Source: Ruminococcus sp. AM22-13 (lineage in GTDB: Bacteria > Bacillota > Clostridia > Lachnospirales > Lachnospiraceae). Taken from it: DNA of 64,000 bases. Made by a program: the position numbers and the translations under genes. The number at the start of each line of letters is the position of its first letter. Within the stretch, counting starts at the first letter, position 1. The notes under the pieces were generated by a model. That model searched no databases and was not told the origin of the DNA. It saw nothing but the letters and a program-made list of their open reading frames with translations. The stretch lies in assembly GCF_003471165.1 (NCBI RefSeq), contig NZ_QRIL01000013.1, forward strand, positions 39,568 through 103,567, read 5' to 3'. Below are positions 54,097-63,509 of the stretch, one piece after another.

Positions 54097-55476
54097 ATGG
54101 CACAGCTTTGGGGCGGACGTTTCACAAAAGAAACAGACAAACTTGTATATAACTTTAACGCATCAATCTCCTTCGACCAGAAATTTTACGAGCAGGATAT
54201 CAGAGGAAGCAAAGCACATGTAGCGATGCTTGCAAAACAGGGAATCCTGACATCAGAAGAAAAAGATCAGATTGAAGCAGGACTGGACGGAATCCTTGAA
54301 GATGTAAAATCTGGAAAACTTGAGATCACATCTGAATATGAAGATATCCACAGCTTTGTAGAAGCAAACCTCATCGACAGAATCGGAGATGCAGGAAAGA
54401 AGCTTCACACAGGAAGAAGCCGTAACGACCAGGTAGCTCTGGATATGAAACTTTATGTAAGAGATGAGATCGACGAGACAGATGAGCTTGTGAAGAAACT
54501 TCTCGAAGCACTTCAGAAAATCATGGAAGAAAATGTCCACACATATATGCCAGGCTTTACCCATCTTCAGAAAGCACAACCAGTTACATTGGCTCATCAT
54601 GTTGGCGCATACTTTGAAATGTTTGTACGTGACAGAAGCAGACTTGCAGATATCCGTAAGAGAATGAACACCTGTCCTCTGGGTGCAGGTGCTTTGGCAG
54701 GAACAACTTATCCACTTGACAGAGAATATACCGCACAGCTTCTTGGCTTCGACGGACCGACAAGAAACAGTATGGATTCCGTTTCAGACAGAGACTATGT
54801 AATTGAACTTCTGTCTGCATTCTCCACGATCATGATGCACATGAGCCGTTTCTGCGAAGAAATCATCATGTGGAACTCTAACGAATATCGTTTCGTGGAA
54901 ATCGATGATGCTTACAGTACAGGAAGCAGTATCATGCCGCAGAAAAAGAATCCGGATATCGCAGAGCTGGTAAGAGGAAAGACAGGACGTGTATACGGTG
55001 CGTTAGCATCCATCCTTACCACCATGAAAGGAATCCCGCTTGCATACAACAAAGATATGCAGGAAGATAAAGAACTTACCTTTGACGCAATCGACACAGT
55101 AAAGGGTTGCCTTGCCCTCTTTACAGGAATGATTTCTACCATGCAGTTCAATAAACAGAACATGGAAGCAAGTGCAAAGAATGGCTTTACAAATGCAACA
55201 GATGCAGCAGACTATCTGGTAAATCATGGAGTGCCTTTCCGCGATGCTCATGGTATCGTAGGCCGTCTGGTGCTTACATGTATTGATAAGGGAATCTCTC
55301 TGGATGAACTTCCACTTGAAGATTATAAAGCAATCAGCCCTGTATTTGAAAACGACATCTATGAAGCAATCAGCATGCGTACCTGCGTAGAGAAACGTAT
55401 GACCATCGGAGCTCCGGGACCGGATGTGATGGAGAAAGTGATCGCAGAGAATAAAAAATATCTGGAAGAAAATTAA
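54097..55476 (+). CDS. argH: Argininosuccinate lyase
   Basis: Final step of arginine synthesis, splitting argininosuccinate into arginine and fumarate. The 459-residue protein has LWGGRFTK at the N-terminus, DIHSFVE, HTGRSRNDQVALD and the superfamily signature GSSIMPQKKNP starting at G276. A complete active site is expected. It stands alone here, without argG or other arg genes, under its own promoter. Confidence 0.96.
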   Translation: MAQLWGGRFTKETDKLVYNFNASISFDQKFYEQDIRGSKAHVAMLAKQGILTSEEKDQIEAGLDGILEDVKSGKLEITSEYEDIHSFVEANLIDRIGDAGKKLHTGRSRNDQVALDMKLYVRDEIDETDELVKKLLEALQKIMEENVHTYMPGFTHLQKAQPVTLAHHVGAYFEMFVRDRSRLADIRKRMNTCPLGAGALAGTTYPLDREYTAQLLGFDGPTRNSMDSVSDRDYVIELLSAFSTIMMHMSRFCEEIIMWNSNEYRFVEIDDAYSTGSSIMPQKKNPDIAELVRGKTGRVYGALASILTTMKGIPLAYNKDMQEDKELTFDAIDTVKGCLALFTGMISTMQFNKQNMEASAKNGFTNATDAADYLVNHGVPFRDAHGIVGRLVLTCIDKGISLDELPLEDYKAISPVFENDIYEAISMRTCVEKRMTIGAPGPDVMEKVIAENKKYLEEN

Positions 55477-55484
55477 AAAAATAC

Positions 55485-55513
55485 TTGCATTTTACTTTAG
55501 TTTGGTATAGTAT
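55485..55513 (+). promoter_or_regulatory. Promoter for asd
   Basis: TTGCAT (55485-55490), 17-nt spacer, TAGTAT (55508-55513). It leaves an untranslated leader of about 185 bases with no clear riboswitch or terminator. Confidence 0.55.
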
Positions 55514-55704
55514 GTACAAGAAAGACAGATGTGCGCAATATAAAGACACACAGATAAAAATGTCCGCGAGAGATATCAGGTCGCTGATAAGTATCAGGGT
55601 ATTTTCCAGATGCAGATTTATGTAGCGAAGTAGATGGAGAACATCCAGCTGGCCAGATTAGTACAATGAAAATGCGGATAGTAGATAAAGAGGAGAAAGA
55701 TATT

Positions 55705-56790
55705 ATGAGTGAGAAGCTTAGAGTTGGTATTTTAGGTGCTACAGGTATGGTAGGTCAGAGATTTATTTCTCTGCTTGAGAATCATCCATGGTTTGAAGTA
55801 GTAACTGTAGCTGCAAGTCCAAGAAGTGCAGGAAAAACATACGAAGAGGCAGTTGGCGGAAGATGGAAAATGGATACTCCAATGCCGGAAGCTGTAAAAA
55901 AACTGATCGTTATGAACGTAAATGAAGTAGAGAAAGTTGCTGCAACAGTTGATTTTGTATTTTCTGCAGTAGATATGTCAAAAGAAGAGATCAAGAAGAT
56001 CGAAGAAGAATATGCTAAGACAGAGACACCGGTTGTTTCCAACAACAGTGCTCACAGATGGACACCGGATGTACCTATGGTAGTGCCGGAAATCAACCCG
56101 GAACACTTCGATGTAATCGAATCCCAGAAGAAACGTCTTGGAACAACACGCGGATTTATCGCTGTTAAACCAAACTGCTCTATCCAGAGCTACGCTCCTG
56201 TATTAACTGCATGGAAAGAATTTGAGCCATATGAAGTAGTTGCTACTACATATCAGGCAATCTCCGGAGCAGGTAAAACATTCAAAGACTGGCCGGAAAT
56301 GGTTGGAAACATCATTCCATACATCGGCGGCGAGGAAGAGAAGAGTGAGAAAGAGCCGTTAAGAATCTGGGGTAAAGTAGAAGACGGTGTGATCAAACCG
56401 GCTACAGAACCTGTTATCACATGCCAGTGCATCCGTGTACCGGTATTAAACGGACATACAGCAGCTGTATTTGTTAAATTCCGCAAGAAACCAACAAAAG
56501 AACAGCTGATCAAAGCATTGGTAGAGTTCAAAGGACTTCCACAGGAATTAGAGCTTCCAAGTGCTCCGAAGCAGTTCATCCAGTACCTTGAAGAGGACAA
56601 CCGTCCACAGGTTACAGAGGATGTAAACTTCGAACATGGTATGGGCGTATCCGTAGGACGTCTTCGTGAAGATACTGTATATGACTGGAAATTCGTAGGA
56701 CTTTCCCATAACACAGTAAGAGGTGCAGCAGGCGGAGCAGTTCTCTGTGCTGAGACATTAAAAGCTAAAGGATATATTCAGGCGAAATAA
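55705..56790 (+). CDS. asd: Aspartate-semialdehyde dehydrogenase (archaeal/fungal-type branch)
   Basis: Reduces aspartyl phosphate to aspartate semialdehyde, the branch point to lysine, threonine and methionine. A 361-residue enzyme with the NADP-binding GATGMVGQRF and the catalytic Cys158 in KPNCSIQ. The insertions and C-terminal HGMGVSVGRLRED match the archaeal/fungal-type branch, not the E. coli type. The frame extends to 55666, but GAGGAG at 55690-55695 fits the ATG at 55705. It has its own promoter and terminator. Confidence 0.93.
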   Translation: MSEKLRVGILGATGMVGQRFISLLENHPWFEVVTVAASPRSAGKTYEEAVGGRWKMDTPMPEAVKKLIVMNVNEVEKVAATVDFVFSAVDMSKEEIKKIEEEYAKTETPVVSNNSAHRWTPDVPMVVPEINPEHFDVIESQKKRLGTTRGFIAVKPNCSIQSYAPVLTAWKEFEPYEVVATTYQAISGAGKTFKDWPEMVGNIIPYIGGEEEKSEKEPLRIWGKVEDGVIKPATEPVITCQCIRVPVLNGHTAAVFVKFRKKPTKEQLIKALVEFKGLPQELELPSAPKQFIQYLEEDNRPQVTEDVNFEHGMGVSVGRLREDTVYDWKFVGLSHNTVRGAAGGAVLCAETLKAKGYIQAK

Positions 56791-56805
56791 TAAATAAAAT
56801 TATTG

Positions 56806-56837
56806 AAAAGGGGCACTGGTTTTTGGTGCCTCTTTTT
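56806..56837 (+). terminator. Terminator after asd
   Basis: AAAAGGGGCAC (56806-56816) pairs with GTGCCTCTTTT (56826-56836), one G-U, with further T. Confidence 0.8.
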
Positions 56838-56872
56838 TTCTGGATTATTTAGAGATAGGGGGATAATGAAAG

Positions 56873-57109
56873 ATGAGAGAAAAAGTTCTGACGACAGTAG
56901 TAACTTTTGGAACAACCACACAGGCAATCGCAATGGAACGTGAATGTAAAAAGACTGGATTTGAAGGAAGGCTGATTCCTGTACCCAGGGAAATTTCTGC
57001 TTCCTGCGGACTTGCGTGGAAATGCATAGAACAAGGAGAAGAGGAAACAGATTCTTATATGAAAGAACAGGATTTAGAGTATGAGAAGATTTATCGTATT
57101 CTTATATAA
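56873..57109 (+). CDS. DUF3343 protein (putative selenium/sulfur carrier)
   Basis: Small 78-residue protein of DUF3343 (PF11823), described as a putative Se/S carrier. The consensus is visible: TFGTTTQAIAMERECKKTGFEGRLIPVPREISASCGLAWKC, with the conserved Cys in SASCGLAW. The selD gene follows 243 bases downstream on the same strand, which supports a role in delivering selenium or sulfur. No YedF-type partner is present nearby. Confidence 0.85.
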   Translation: MREKVLTTVVTFGTTTQAIAMERECKKTGFEGRLIPVPREISASCGLAWKCIEQGEEETDSYMKEQDLEYEKIYRILI

Positions 57110-57352
57110 AATCCTTATATTTATTGATTTATCCAATAAGTAACATCGGCTCTGAACTTTGACGGGCTTATAAATGCATGGTACAATCAGGTAAACAGAC
57201 AGGCAAGTTTTCATCCACTGCTTAGTGCTCTTTGAAATCTGGTGTACCAACAAGATTATTTTGAGAACCAACTAGCAGGGAGACTGCTTGATTTAATTAA
57301 AGGCGGATGATGGATGTTTGCTTGGAAGATTAATATATTGGGGGCGAAGTTT
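57110..57352. other. Gap between DUF3343 and selD genes
   Basis: Includes a family B-like core ACTGCTTGATTTAATTAAA at 57283-57301 and an upstream GTACCAACAAGATTATT. No clear promoter or terminator was identified. Confidence 0.35.
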
Positions 57353-58396
57353 ATGAAAAAAGAAACAGATAATGTACGTCTGACACAGCTTGCCAGTGCA
57401 GCAGGTTGCGGTGCAAAAATTGGACCGAAAGTACTGGCAGAGGTAGTTGGGAAACTGCCGAAATTTACAGATCCGATGTTATTAGTAGGACCGGAAACAT
57501 CAGACGATGCGGCGGTATACAAAATAAATGATGAGCTGGCAATGATTCATACGGTAGATTTCTTTCCGCCGGTGGTAGATGATCCATATATGTATGGACA
57601 GATTGCAGCAGCCAATGCGTTGAGCGATGTCTATGCAATGGGTGGTGTTCCAAAACTGGCATTGAATGTAGTAGCATTTCCAAACTGCCTTGGACCGGAA
57701 GTTCTTGAAGAAATCCTGCGCGGCGGTGCAGACAAGGTTATGGAAGCCGGAGCAGTTCTTGCTGGTGGACATACGATCAATGACAAAGAACCGAAATATG
57801 GACTCTGTGTCACCGGTTTCGTGCATCCGGATAAAATGTGGAAAAATTATGGCGCCAAGGCAGGAGACATTCTGATTCTCACCAAACCGTTAGGATGTGG
57901 AATTCTCAACACTGCCATCAAAGCAGAGATGGCCTCTCAGGAAGAAATTGAAAGAGTACAGAAAGTCATGGCGAAGCTGAACAAATACGCGGCTGAGATT
58001 GCGTTAAAATATACGATTCACAGCTGCACAGATGTAACCGGGTTCAGTCTTGCCGGACACAGCCTGGAGATGGCAAAAGGAAGCCATAAGACATTGGTGA
58101 TCCAGACAGAAAACCTTCCGATTATAAAAGGCGTTGAGGAATATGCACAGATGGGCCTGATTCCTGAAGGGGCATACAGAAACCGTGACTTCGCAGGCAG
58201 TGAAGTAAGAAGTGAGATCAAAGAACTCTGGATGGAAGATCTGGTATTTGATCCTCAGACATCCGGCGGACTTCTCCTGACAGTACCACCGGAAGAGGCA
58301 GATGCTCTGGCGAAAGAACTGTCAGGAATGGATATTTTTGGAGGTATCATTGGATATGTAACAGAACCGCAGGATAAAGCGGTGATTTTCGAATAA
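57353..58396 (+). CDS. selD: Selenide, water dikinase
   Basis: Makes selenophosphate from selenide and ATP for selenocysteine, selenouridine or selenium-cofactor synthesis. The 347-residue protein has the active-site loop AAGCGAKIGP with Cys19 and Lys22 (many relatives have selenocysteine at this Cys), then DDAAVY, QIAAANALSDVYAMGG, GGHTINDKEPKYGL and DPQTSGGLL. GGGGGCG before the ATG at 57353 sets the start; an upstream in-frame ATG at 57314 is rejected. No selA, selB or selenocysteine tRNA is in the window. Confidence 0.93.
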   Translation: MKKETDNVRLTQLASAAGCGAKIGPKVLAEVVGKLPKFTDPMLLVGPETSDDAAVYKINDELAMIHTVDFFPPVVDDPYMYGQIAAANALSDVYAMGGVPKLALNVVAFPNCLGPEVLEEILRGGADKVMEAGAVLAGGHTINDKEPKYGLCVTGFVHPDKMWKNYGAKAGDILILTKPLGCGILNTAIKAEMASQEEIERVQKVMAKLNKYAAEIALKYTIHSCTDVTGFSLAGHSLEMAKGSHKTLVIQTENLPIIKGVEEYAQMGLIPEGAYRNRDFAGSEVRSEIKELWMEDLVFDPQTSGGLLLTVPPEEADALAKELSGMDIFGGIIGYVTEPQDKAVIFE

Positions 58397-58461
58397 GAAA
58401 TAAGTTTTACAGATAATTACAAATCCGTGCATAAAATTCTGGAATTGTATGACGATTTTGG

Positions 58462-58490
58462 TTGTACAATAGATATGAAAATGCTATAAT
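58462..58490 (+). promoter_or_regulatory. Promoter for the formate/nitrite transporter gene
   Basis: TTGTAC (58462-58467), 17-nt spacer, TATAAT (58485-58490); leader of about 28 bases. Confidence 0.7.
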
Positions 58491-58524
58491 GTATGAAAAT
58501 AAATACATTTGCGGAGGTGTAATT

Positions 58525-59280
58525 ATGAATTATGAAGATGTACAAAAAGTGTCAAATGCGGCGAAGGCCAAGAGCAATCTGGTAAACACCAACTTCTTCA
58601 AGTACTTTGTACGCGCGGTCATGGCGGGATTCTTTATTGATATGGCCATGATCTACAGTAATGTAGTTGGAAATGTTTTCTCCAAGACCACGCCGGAATG
58701 GGGAAAATTTCTGGGAGCTTTGGTATTCTCGATTGCAGTACTTTTGATCAGCTTCGTAGGCGGTGAACTTTTTACCGGTAATAATATGGTAATGGCATTC
58801 GGAGCCTTTGATAAACAGGTAAGCTGGAAAGAAGCTGGCAAGGTATGGGGCGTAAGCTACCTCGGAAACTTTGTAGGATGTTTTATTATGGCAGTGCTTT
58901 TTGCATGGGCAGGAGCATCCGGAACTGCAGATTATTTTGCGGGATTTATCGGAAACAAGCTGAGTATCCCGCTTGGACAGATGTTTTTCAGAGCAGTGCT
59001 TTGCAACTTCTTCGTCTGTCTTGGTGTACTCTGTGGTATGAAACTGAAAAGTGATGCAGGAAGATTTCTGATGATTACCATGTGTATCTCAGGATTCGTT
59101 GTAAGTGGATTTGAGCACTGCATCGCAAATATGGGAATCTTTGTTACCGCATACTGTCTGGTACCTGGATTATCCATCGGAGCCATGATTAAGAGCATGG
59201 TAGTTGTAACATTAGGAAATATGGTGGGTGGTGCCTTATTACTGGCATGGCCGCTTAGAAAGATGAGTGCAGATAAATAA
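58525..59280 (+). CDS. Formate/nitrite transporter family channel
   Basis: Pentameric membrane channel of 251 residues with six segments, moving formate, nitrite or hydrosulfide. FNT marks include the N-terminal FFKYFVRAVMAGFFIDMAMI, LFTGNNMVM (loop L2 region) and the central His in SGFEHCIANM. In a fermenting anaerobe formate export or import is most likely. GGAGG at 58513-58517 sets the ATG at 58525. The next gene starts one base after the stop. Confidence 0.9.
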   Translation: MNYEDVQKVSNAAKAKSNLVNTNFFKYFVRAVMAGFFIDMAMIYSNVVGNVFSKTTPEWGKFLGALVFSIAVLLISFVGGELFTGNNMVMAFGAFDKQVSWKEAGKVWGVSYLGNFVGCFIMAVLFAWAGASGTADYFAGFIGNKLSIPLGQMFFRAVLCNFFVCLGVLCGMKLKSDAGRFLMITMCISGFVVSGFEHCIANMGIFVTAYCLVPGLSIGAMIKSMVVVTLGNMVGGALLLAWPLRKMSADK

Positions 59281-59281
59281 T

Positions 59282-61426
59282 ATGTCAAAAGCTTTATACA
59301 TAGCCGAAAAGCCCAGTGTGGCACAGGAATTCGCGAAAGCTTTGAAAATCAACGGACAAAGACGGGACGGCTACCTGGAATCTTCAGACAGTGTGGTGAC
59401 TTGGTGTGTCGGACACCTGGTCACCATGAGCTACCCGGAAAAATATGATATCAAATACAAAAGGTGGAGTTTAGATACCCTGCCTTTTTTGCCGCGCGAA
59501 TTTAAATATGAAATAATCCCTGGGGTACAGAAACAGTTTGAGATTGTAAAAGGACTGTTAAACAGGGAAGATGTGGATACTATTTACGTGTGTACCGACT
59601 CCGGACGTGAAGGAGAATATATCTATCGTCTGGTCGCACAGATGGCAGGTGTCCATGGAAAGAAAGAAAAGAGAGTCTGGATCGACTCTCAGACAGAAGA
59701 AGAAATCATGCGAGGAATCAGAGAGGCAAAAGATCTGTCTGCTTATGACAATCTTTCCGCTTCAGCCTATCTTCGGGCGAAAGAAGACTATCTGATGGGA
59801 ATAAATTTTTCCCGCGTGCTGACACTGCGATATGGAAACAGTGTGTCAAATTATTTAAATACGAAACATCAGGCCATTTCCGTTGGGCGTGTGATGACCT
59901 GTGTGCTTGGAATGGTAGTGCGAAGAGAACGGGAGATTCGGGTATTTGTAAAAACGCCGTTTTACCGGGTGCTCAGCAGCATTGCGCTTGAGGGAGAAAA
60001 CTTTGAAGGGGAGTGGAGGGCTGTTGAGGGCAGCCGGTATTTCCAGACTCCTTATTTGTATAAAGAAAACGGATTTAAAGAGAAAGCATACGCAGAGAAG
60101 CTGATACAGGAGTTGTCTGTCAACCAGCCGTTGCAATGTGTGGTGGACAAGGTTGAGCGAAAGAAAGAAAATAAAAATCCTCCGCTTTTATTTAACCTGG
60201 CAGAACTTCAGAATGTATGCTCGAAGCTGTTTAAAATCAGTCCGGATGAAACGCTGAAAATCGTACAGGAACTGTATGAGAAGAAACTGGTCACATATCC
60301 GAGAACGGATGCGCGTGTATTGTCTACAGCTGCGGCTAAAGAGATTTATAAAAATATTTCAGGATTGCGCAATTATGAACACACAACAGAAATCGCGCAG
60401 CACATTATTGAGCAGGGAAACTATAAAAATCTGGCAAAGACCCGATATGTCAATGACAAACAGATTACAGACCATTATGCTATCGTGCCGACAGGTCAGG
60501 GACTAAATGCGTTGAAAAGTGTTTCTCTCACCGCACAGCGCGTATATGAGACGATCGTAAGGAGGTTTCTTTGCATTTTCTATCCGCCGGCAGTATATCA
60601 GAAGGTCAGTCTTGTGACAAAGATACAGGGAGAGAGCTTCTTTTCTTCATTTAAAGTACTGCTGGATGAAGGTTATTTAAAGATTGCCTCAAATTCTTTT
60701 GCGAAACGAAAGGCAGCAGACGCAGTAAATGGATCAAACCAAGCCAGCGCAGCTGGAAATGCCGGAAGTGATGCGGATTCAGATAATGAAAAAAATGGCT
60801 CAGATAATTCTTCAGAGGATATGGCGTGCGACACCAGACTACTGGCTGCATTGCAGAACCTGAAGAAAGGTGATATACTCTCGGTAGATGACCTGAGTAT
60901 CAAAGAGGGTGAGACATCACCGCCGAAGCGTTACAATTCCGGTTCTATGATTCTTGCCATGGAGAATGCCGGACAGCTGATCGAGGATGAGGAACTTCGT
61001 GCTCAGATCAAGAGCTGCGGAATCGGCACCAGTGCAACCAGAGCTGAGATTCTGAAGAAACTGTTCAATATCAAATATCTGGCACTGAATAAGAAAACGC
61101 AGATGATCACACCGACACTTCTGGGTGAGATGATTTTTGATGTGGTAAATTGTTCTATCAGACAGCTTCTGAACCCGGAACTTACAGCAAGCTGGGAAAA
61201 AGGTCTCAATTATGTGGCGGTGGGAAGTATCACAGAGCAGGAATATATGGATAAGCTGGAACATTTTGTAAGAGTGCGTACGAAACAGGTGGAGGACAGT
61301 AATTTCCAACCTTACCTGCGACAGTTTTTTGACGCGGCAGCTGTTAATTATAAAATCCAAGCTGGCAAAACCAATACAAAAACAACAGCCAGAGCAGGGC
61401 GGTCACGTACTTATCAAAAATCATAA
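59282..61426 (+). CDS. topB: DNA topoisomerase III (type IA)
   Basis: Single-strand decatenase of 714 residues. The TOPRIM domain begins ALYIAEKPSVAQEFAKAL and has the acidic motif CTDSGREGEYIYRL. The catalytic Tyr339 is in VTYPRTDARVL. A low-complexity stretch rich in Ala, Asn, Asp and Ser (about residues 480-525) is inserted before the GTSATRAEILKKL segment. There are no C-terminal zinc fingers, as in TopB. The start ATG lies one base after the FNT stop with no strong ribosome site, so translation is probably coupled. The pairing with FNT is likely chance. Confidence 0.92.
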   Translation: MSKALYIAEKPSVAQEFAKALKINGQRRDGYLESSDSVVTWCVGHLVTMSYPEKYDIKYKRWSLDTLPFLPREFKYEIIPGVQKQFEIVKGLLNREDVDTIYVCTDSGREGEYIYRLVAQMAGVHGKKEKRVWIDSQTEEEIMRGIREAKDLSAYDNLSASAYLRAKEDYLMGINFSRVLTLRYGNSVSNYLNTKHQAISVGRVMTCVLGMVVRREREIRVFVKTPFYRVLSSIALEGENFEGEWRAVEGSRYFQTPYLYKENGFKEKAYAEKLIQELSVNQPLQCVVDKVERKKENKNPPLLFNLAELQNVCSKLFKISPDETLKIVQELYEKKLVTYPRTDARVLSTAAAKEIYKNISGLRNYEHTTEIAQHIIEQGNYKNLAKTRYVNDKQITDHYAIVPTGQGLNALKSVSLTAQRVYETIVRRFLCIFYPPAVYQKVSLVTKIQGESFFSSFKVLLDEGYLKIASNSFAKRKAADAVNGSNQASAAGNAGSDADSDNEKNGSDNSSEDMACDTRLLAALQNLKKGDILSVDDLSIKEGETSPPKRYNSGSMILAMENAGQLIEDEELRAQIKSCGIGTSATRAEILKKLFNIKYLALNKKTQMITPTLLGEMIFDVVNCSIRQLLNPELTASWEKGLNYVAVGSITEQEYMDKLEHFVRVRTKQVEDSNFQPYLRQFFDAAAVNYKIQAGKTNTKTTARAGRSRTYQKS

Positions 61427-61490
61427 AATGTTTATCCGGGCAAAATATGAGAAAAATGAAAATAATAATTAAAGAAAAGAGGAAAACAGG

Positions 61491-62159
61491 ATGTTAAAGG
61501 ATTTCACGATTGCGAATCTTCTGGATTTAAATGAAACGATTGCAAAGGATTTATTTGAAGGAAAAACCTATCCATGGGAAGTGTTACCGGAGATTGGCGA
61601 TTTTATCCTGAAACTGGGACAGACTTTAAGTGAAGAAGAATATAATCATCCGTCAGAAGATGTATGGATCGCAAAGAGCGCGAAAGTAGCACCGACAGCC
61701 TGCATTAACGGACCGGTCATTATCGGAAAAGAAGCAGAGGTACGCCACTGTGCATTTATCCGCGGAAAAGCTATCGTAGGTGAGGGAGCAGTAGTAGGAA
61801 ATTCAACAGAGCTTAAGAACGCAGTGCTTTTTAACAAAGTGCAGGTTCCTCATTATAATTATGTGGGTGATGCGGTTCTGGGTTATAAATCCCATATGGG
61901 AGCAGGATCTATCTGCTCCAATGTAAAATCAGACAAGAAACTGGTAGTTGTCAAAGATGGCGAAGAGAAGATCGAGACAGGACTTAAGAAATTTGGCGCT
62001 ATGCTGGGAGATAATGTAGAAGTAGGATGCGGTTCTGTATTAAATCCTGGAACTGTAATCGGACGCTGCTGCAATATTTATCCGCTTTCCTCTGTAAGAG
62101 GCTGTGTACCTGCAAACCATATCTATAAATCAAAAGCTGAAATTGTAGAGAAACAGTGA
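61491..62159 (+). CDS. Left-handed beta-helix acyltransferase-like protein
   Basis: A 222-residue protein with a short helical N-terminus and a hexapeptide-repeat beta-helix (about residues 55-200), resembling the C-terminal acetyltransferase half of GlmU or a bare nucleotidyltransferase partner. Repeats are seen in VWIAKSAKVAPTACINGPVIIGKEAEV and VGEGAVVGNSTELKNAVL, and HMGAGSICSNVKSDK matches the GlmU-type acetyl-CoA region. The N-terminal pyrophosphorylase domain is absent. Substrate unknown; likely an acyl- or sugar-nucleotide enzyme. Confidence 0.85.
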   Translation: MLKDFTIANLLDLNETIAKDLFEGKTYPWEVLPEIGDFILKLGQTLSEEEYNHPSEDVWIAKSAKVAPTACINGPVIIGKEAEVRHCAFIRGKAIVGEGAVVGNSTELKNAVLFNKVQVPHYNYVGDAVLGYKSHMGAGSICSNVKSDKKLVVVKDGEEKIETGLKKFGAMLGDNVEVGCGSVLNPGTVIGRCCNIYPLSSVRGCVPANHIYKSKAEIVEKQ

Positions 62160-62160
62160 A

Positions 62161-62219
62161 ATAGAAAAAGGTGTTAAGAAACGGATGAAGAACAGAGGTT
62201 TCTTAACACCTTTTTCTAT
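62161..62219 (+). terminator. Long perfect terminator between convergent genes
   Basis: A perfect 22-bp stem (62161-62182 with 62198-62219) with a T-run inside the right arm. It is bidirectional in form and also faces the TraX-like gene. Confidence 0.9.
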
Positions 62220-62257
62220 GAAGAATAACAAAAGCTCAGGACGTTTTCAAACGCATT

Positions 62258-62998
62258 TTACCGGAAGAACAGAAGCTGTCTGAGAATCACCAGAATTATG
62301 ATATGTACCGGATAAAACCAGTAAAAGACATATTTCAGAAATTTTCCTTTCACAAATCCACGTTCTCCGTTATACATATTAATGGAGAGAAATGCAAAGC
62401 AGGCTTTCCATTCATAATAAAGCCAGCAGCTTCCGATGATAGCCTGGGCAGTTTTTTCATTGCGAAACCAGTACATGATAAGCAGGAAAACAAACCCCCT
62501 CCATCCGTAATCTGCCTTAAGAAAAACGGAGACAGCGAGTAATGCCAGTATGCATACAAACTGCATCTTCTGATTATCCCAGAAGTATTCAAGGGCGCAG
62601 AAGGCCAGATATCCCAGAAACAGGGTAAAAAAGACGTTCTGTTTCTCGTATCGCCAGGTATTTGTAAACATGAAATTCCACGGAATTTCAGAAATACATG
62701 CGAATAAAAAGAGATTTCGTCCGTATTTTCTGCGGTTATGGGTGTGCAGAAATCCTTCGACTAACAGAAAACAGAAAATAGGAAAAGCCGCCCTTCCGAT
62801 ATCACGGAAAATACGATACCAGCTGTAATCCACTCCACCAAAACTGAAAAGTATTGCATTTGCAGGTGGATAGTTATACAGAATCATTACACCTGTATGG
62901 TCGATAAGCATCAGGATGATCGCGATTAATTTTAAAGCACTTCCGCTCAGAACCCGAAATCGTTCGGGAAGAAAAGAAGCAGGTAATGATGTTGTCAT
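62258..62998 (-). CDS. TraX-family membrane protein
   Basis: Integral membrane protein of 246 residues with about 7-8 segments. The PF05857 pattern is clear: SGSALKLIAIILMLIDHTGV, RDIGRAAFPIFCFLLVEGFLHTHNRRKY and the C-terminal YVFYWFYPVHIIIL. TraX of the F plasmid acetylates pilin, but chromosomal Firmicutes homologues are common and not tied to conjugation. It probably acylates a surface component. AAAGGA precedes the ATG at 62998. Confidence 0.85.
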   Translation of the reverse strand: MTTSLPASFLPERFRVLSGSALKLIAIILMLIDHTGVMILYNYPPANAILFSFGGVDYSWYRIFRDIGRAAFPIFCFLLVEGFLHTHNRRKYGRNLFLFACISEIPWNFMFTNTWRYEKQNVFFTLFLGYLAFCALEYFWDNQKMQFVCILALLAVSVFLKADYGWRGFVFLLIMYWFRNEKTAQAIIGSCWLYYEWKACFAFLSINMYNGERGFVKGKFLKYVFYWFYPVHIIILVILRQLLFFR

Positions 62999-63378
62999 GA
63001 TGAAAATCCTTTCTTTGGTAATACAATTTCTGATATACTTGCTTTTTTATAATTTAGTATGGCTGACAAGTTGATTTTTGAAACAATTTCACTGAATAAA
63101 TTTTTTGTTTTAGAGCGAAAGAAGACATGGCGGTGGCTATGGCAACCGACGACAACGCGGAAATTTAAATGTAAGATTATTTTAGAAATCAACTTATTGG
63201 TATATTTGTCTATTGTATCACATAAACGCTATAAATTGTATCTGTTTATGCAAATTGCCTAAAAGGCTGACAAATCAGTAAAGAAAGTATCTGCCAGAGA
63301 CAAAAAAATCAAAGATAGTTAAAAATTTTACAAATTATGACTGGACGAATCTCCACTTTTGTGAGAAAATAACACTAG
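62999..63378. other. Divergent intergenic region before the iron-sulfur gene
   Basis: Mostly AT-rich. A plus-strand frame 63059-63262 codes for a basic peptide without ribosome site and looks non-coding. No clear promoter could be fixed for the iron-sulfur gene. Confidence 0.4.
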
Positions 63379-63475
63379 GTTGTTAGGCATACTCATCTGC
63401 AGTCATTCAGCAGACGGCAGAGATCTGCATTATGTGGTTCATTCAGCAGTTCCGCATAGTGGCGGGTATAACAAC
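63379..63475 (+). ncRNA. Twin-hairpin leader of the iron-sulfur scaffold gene
   Basis: An outer stem GTTGTTA (63379-63385) with TAACAAC (63469-63475) encloses two hairpins. Hairpin 1: TCTGC (63396-63400) with GCAGA (63417-63421). Hairpin 2: TATGTGG (63431-63437) with CCGCATA (63452-63458, one G-U). Both loops carry the identical string TCATTCAGCAG (63403-63413 and 63439-63449). The stems differ while the loops match, which is what a binding element would look like. It ends 21 bases before the ribosome binding site. I do not recognise it as a known RNA class. Confidence 0.5.
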
Positions 63476-63509
63476 ATGAAGTTAATCTATACTTGAAAGG
63501 AGTTTTACA

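Noticed and set aside
55514..55704. Lysine riboswitch in the asd leader
   Set aside because: The leader has no long structured domain or terminator matching that class.
62258..62998. TraX as evidence for an integrated conjugative element
   Set aside because: Chromosomal TraX-family proteins are common in Firmicutes, and no relaxase, type IV secretion or integrase gene is nearby.
63059..63262. Possible small protein of 67 residues upstream of the iron-sulfur gene
   Set aside because: No ribosome binding site, basic/aromatic composition typical of non-coding AT-rich DNA, and it ends far from any operon.
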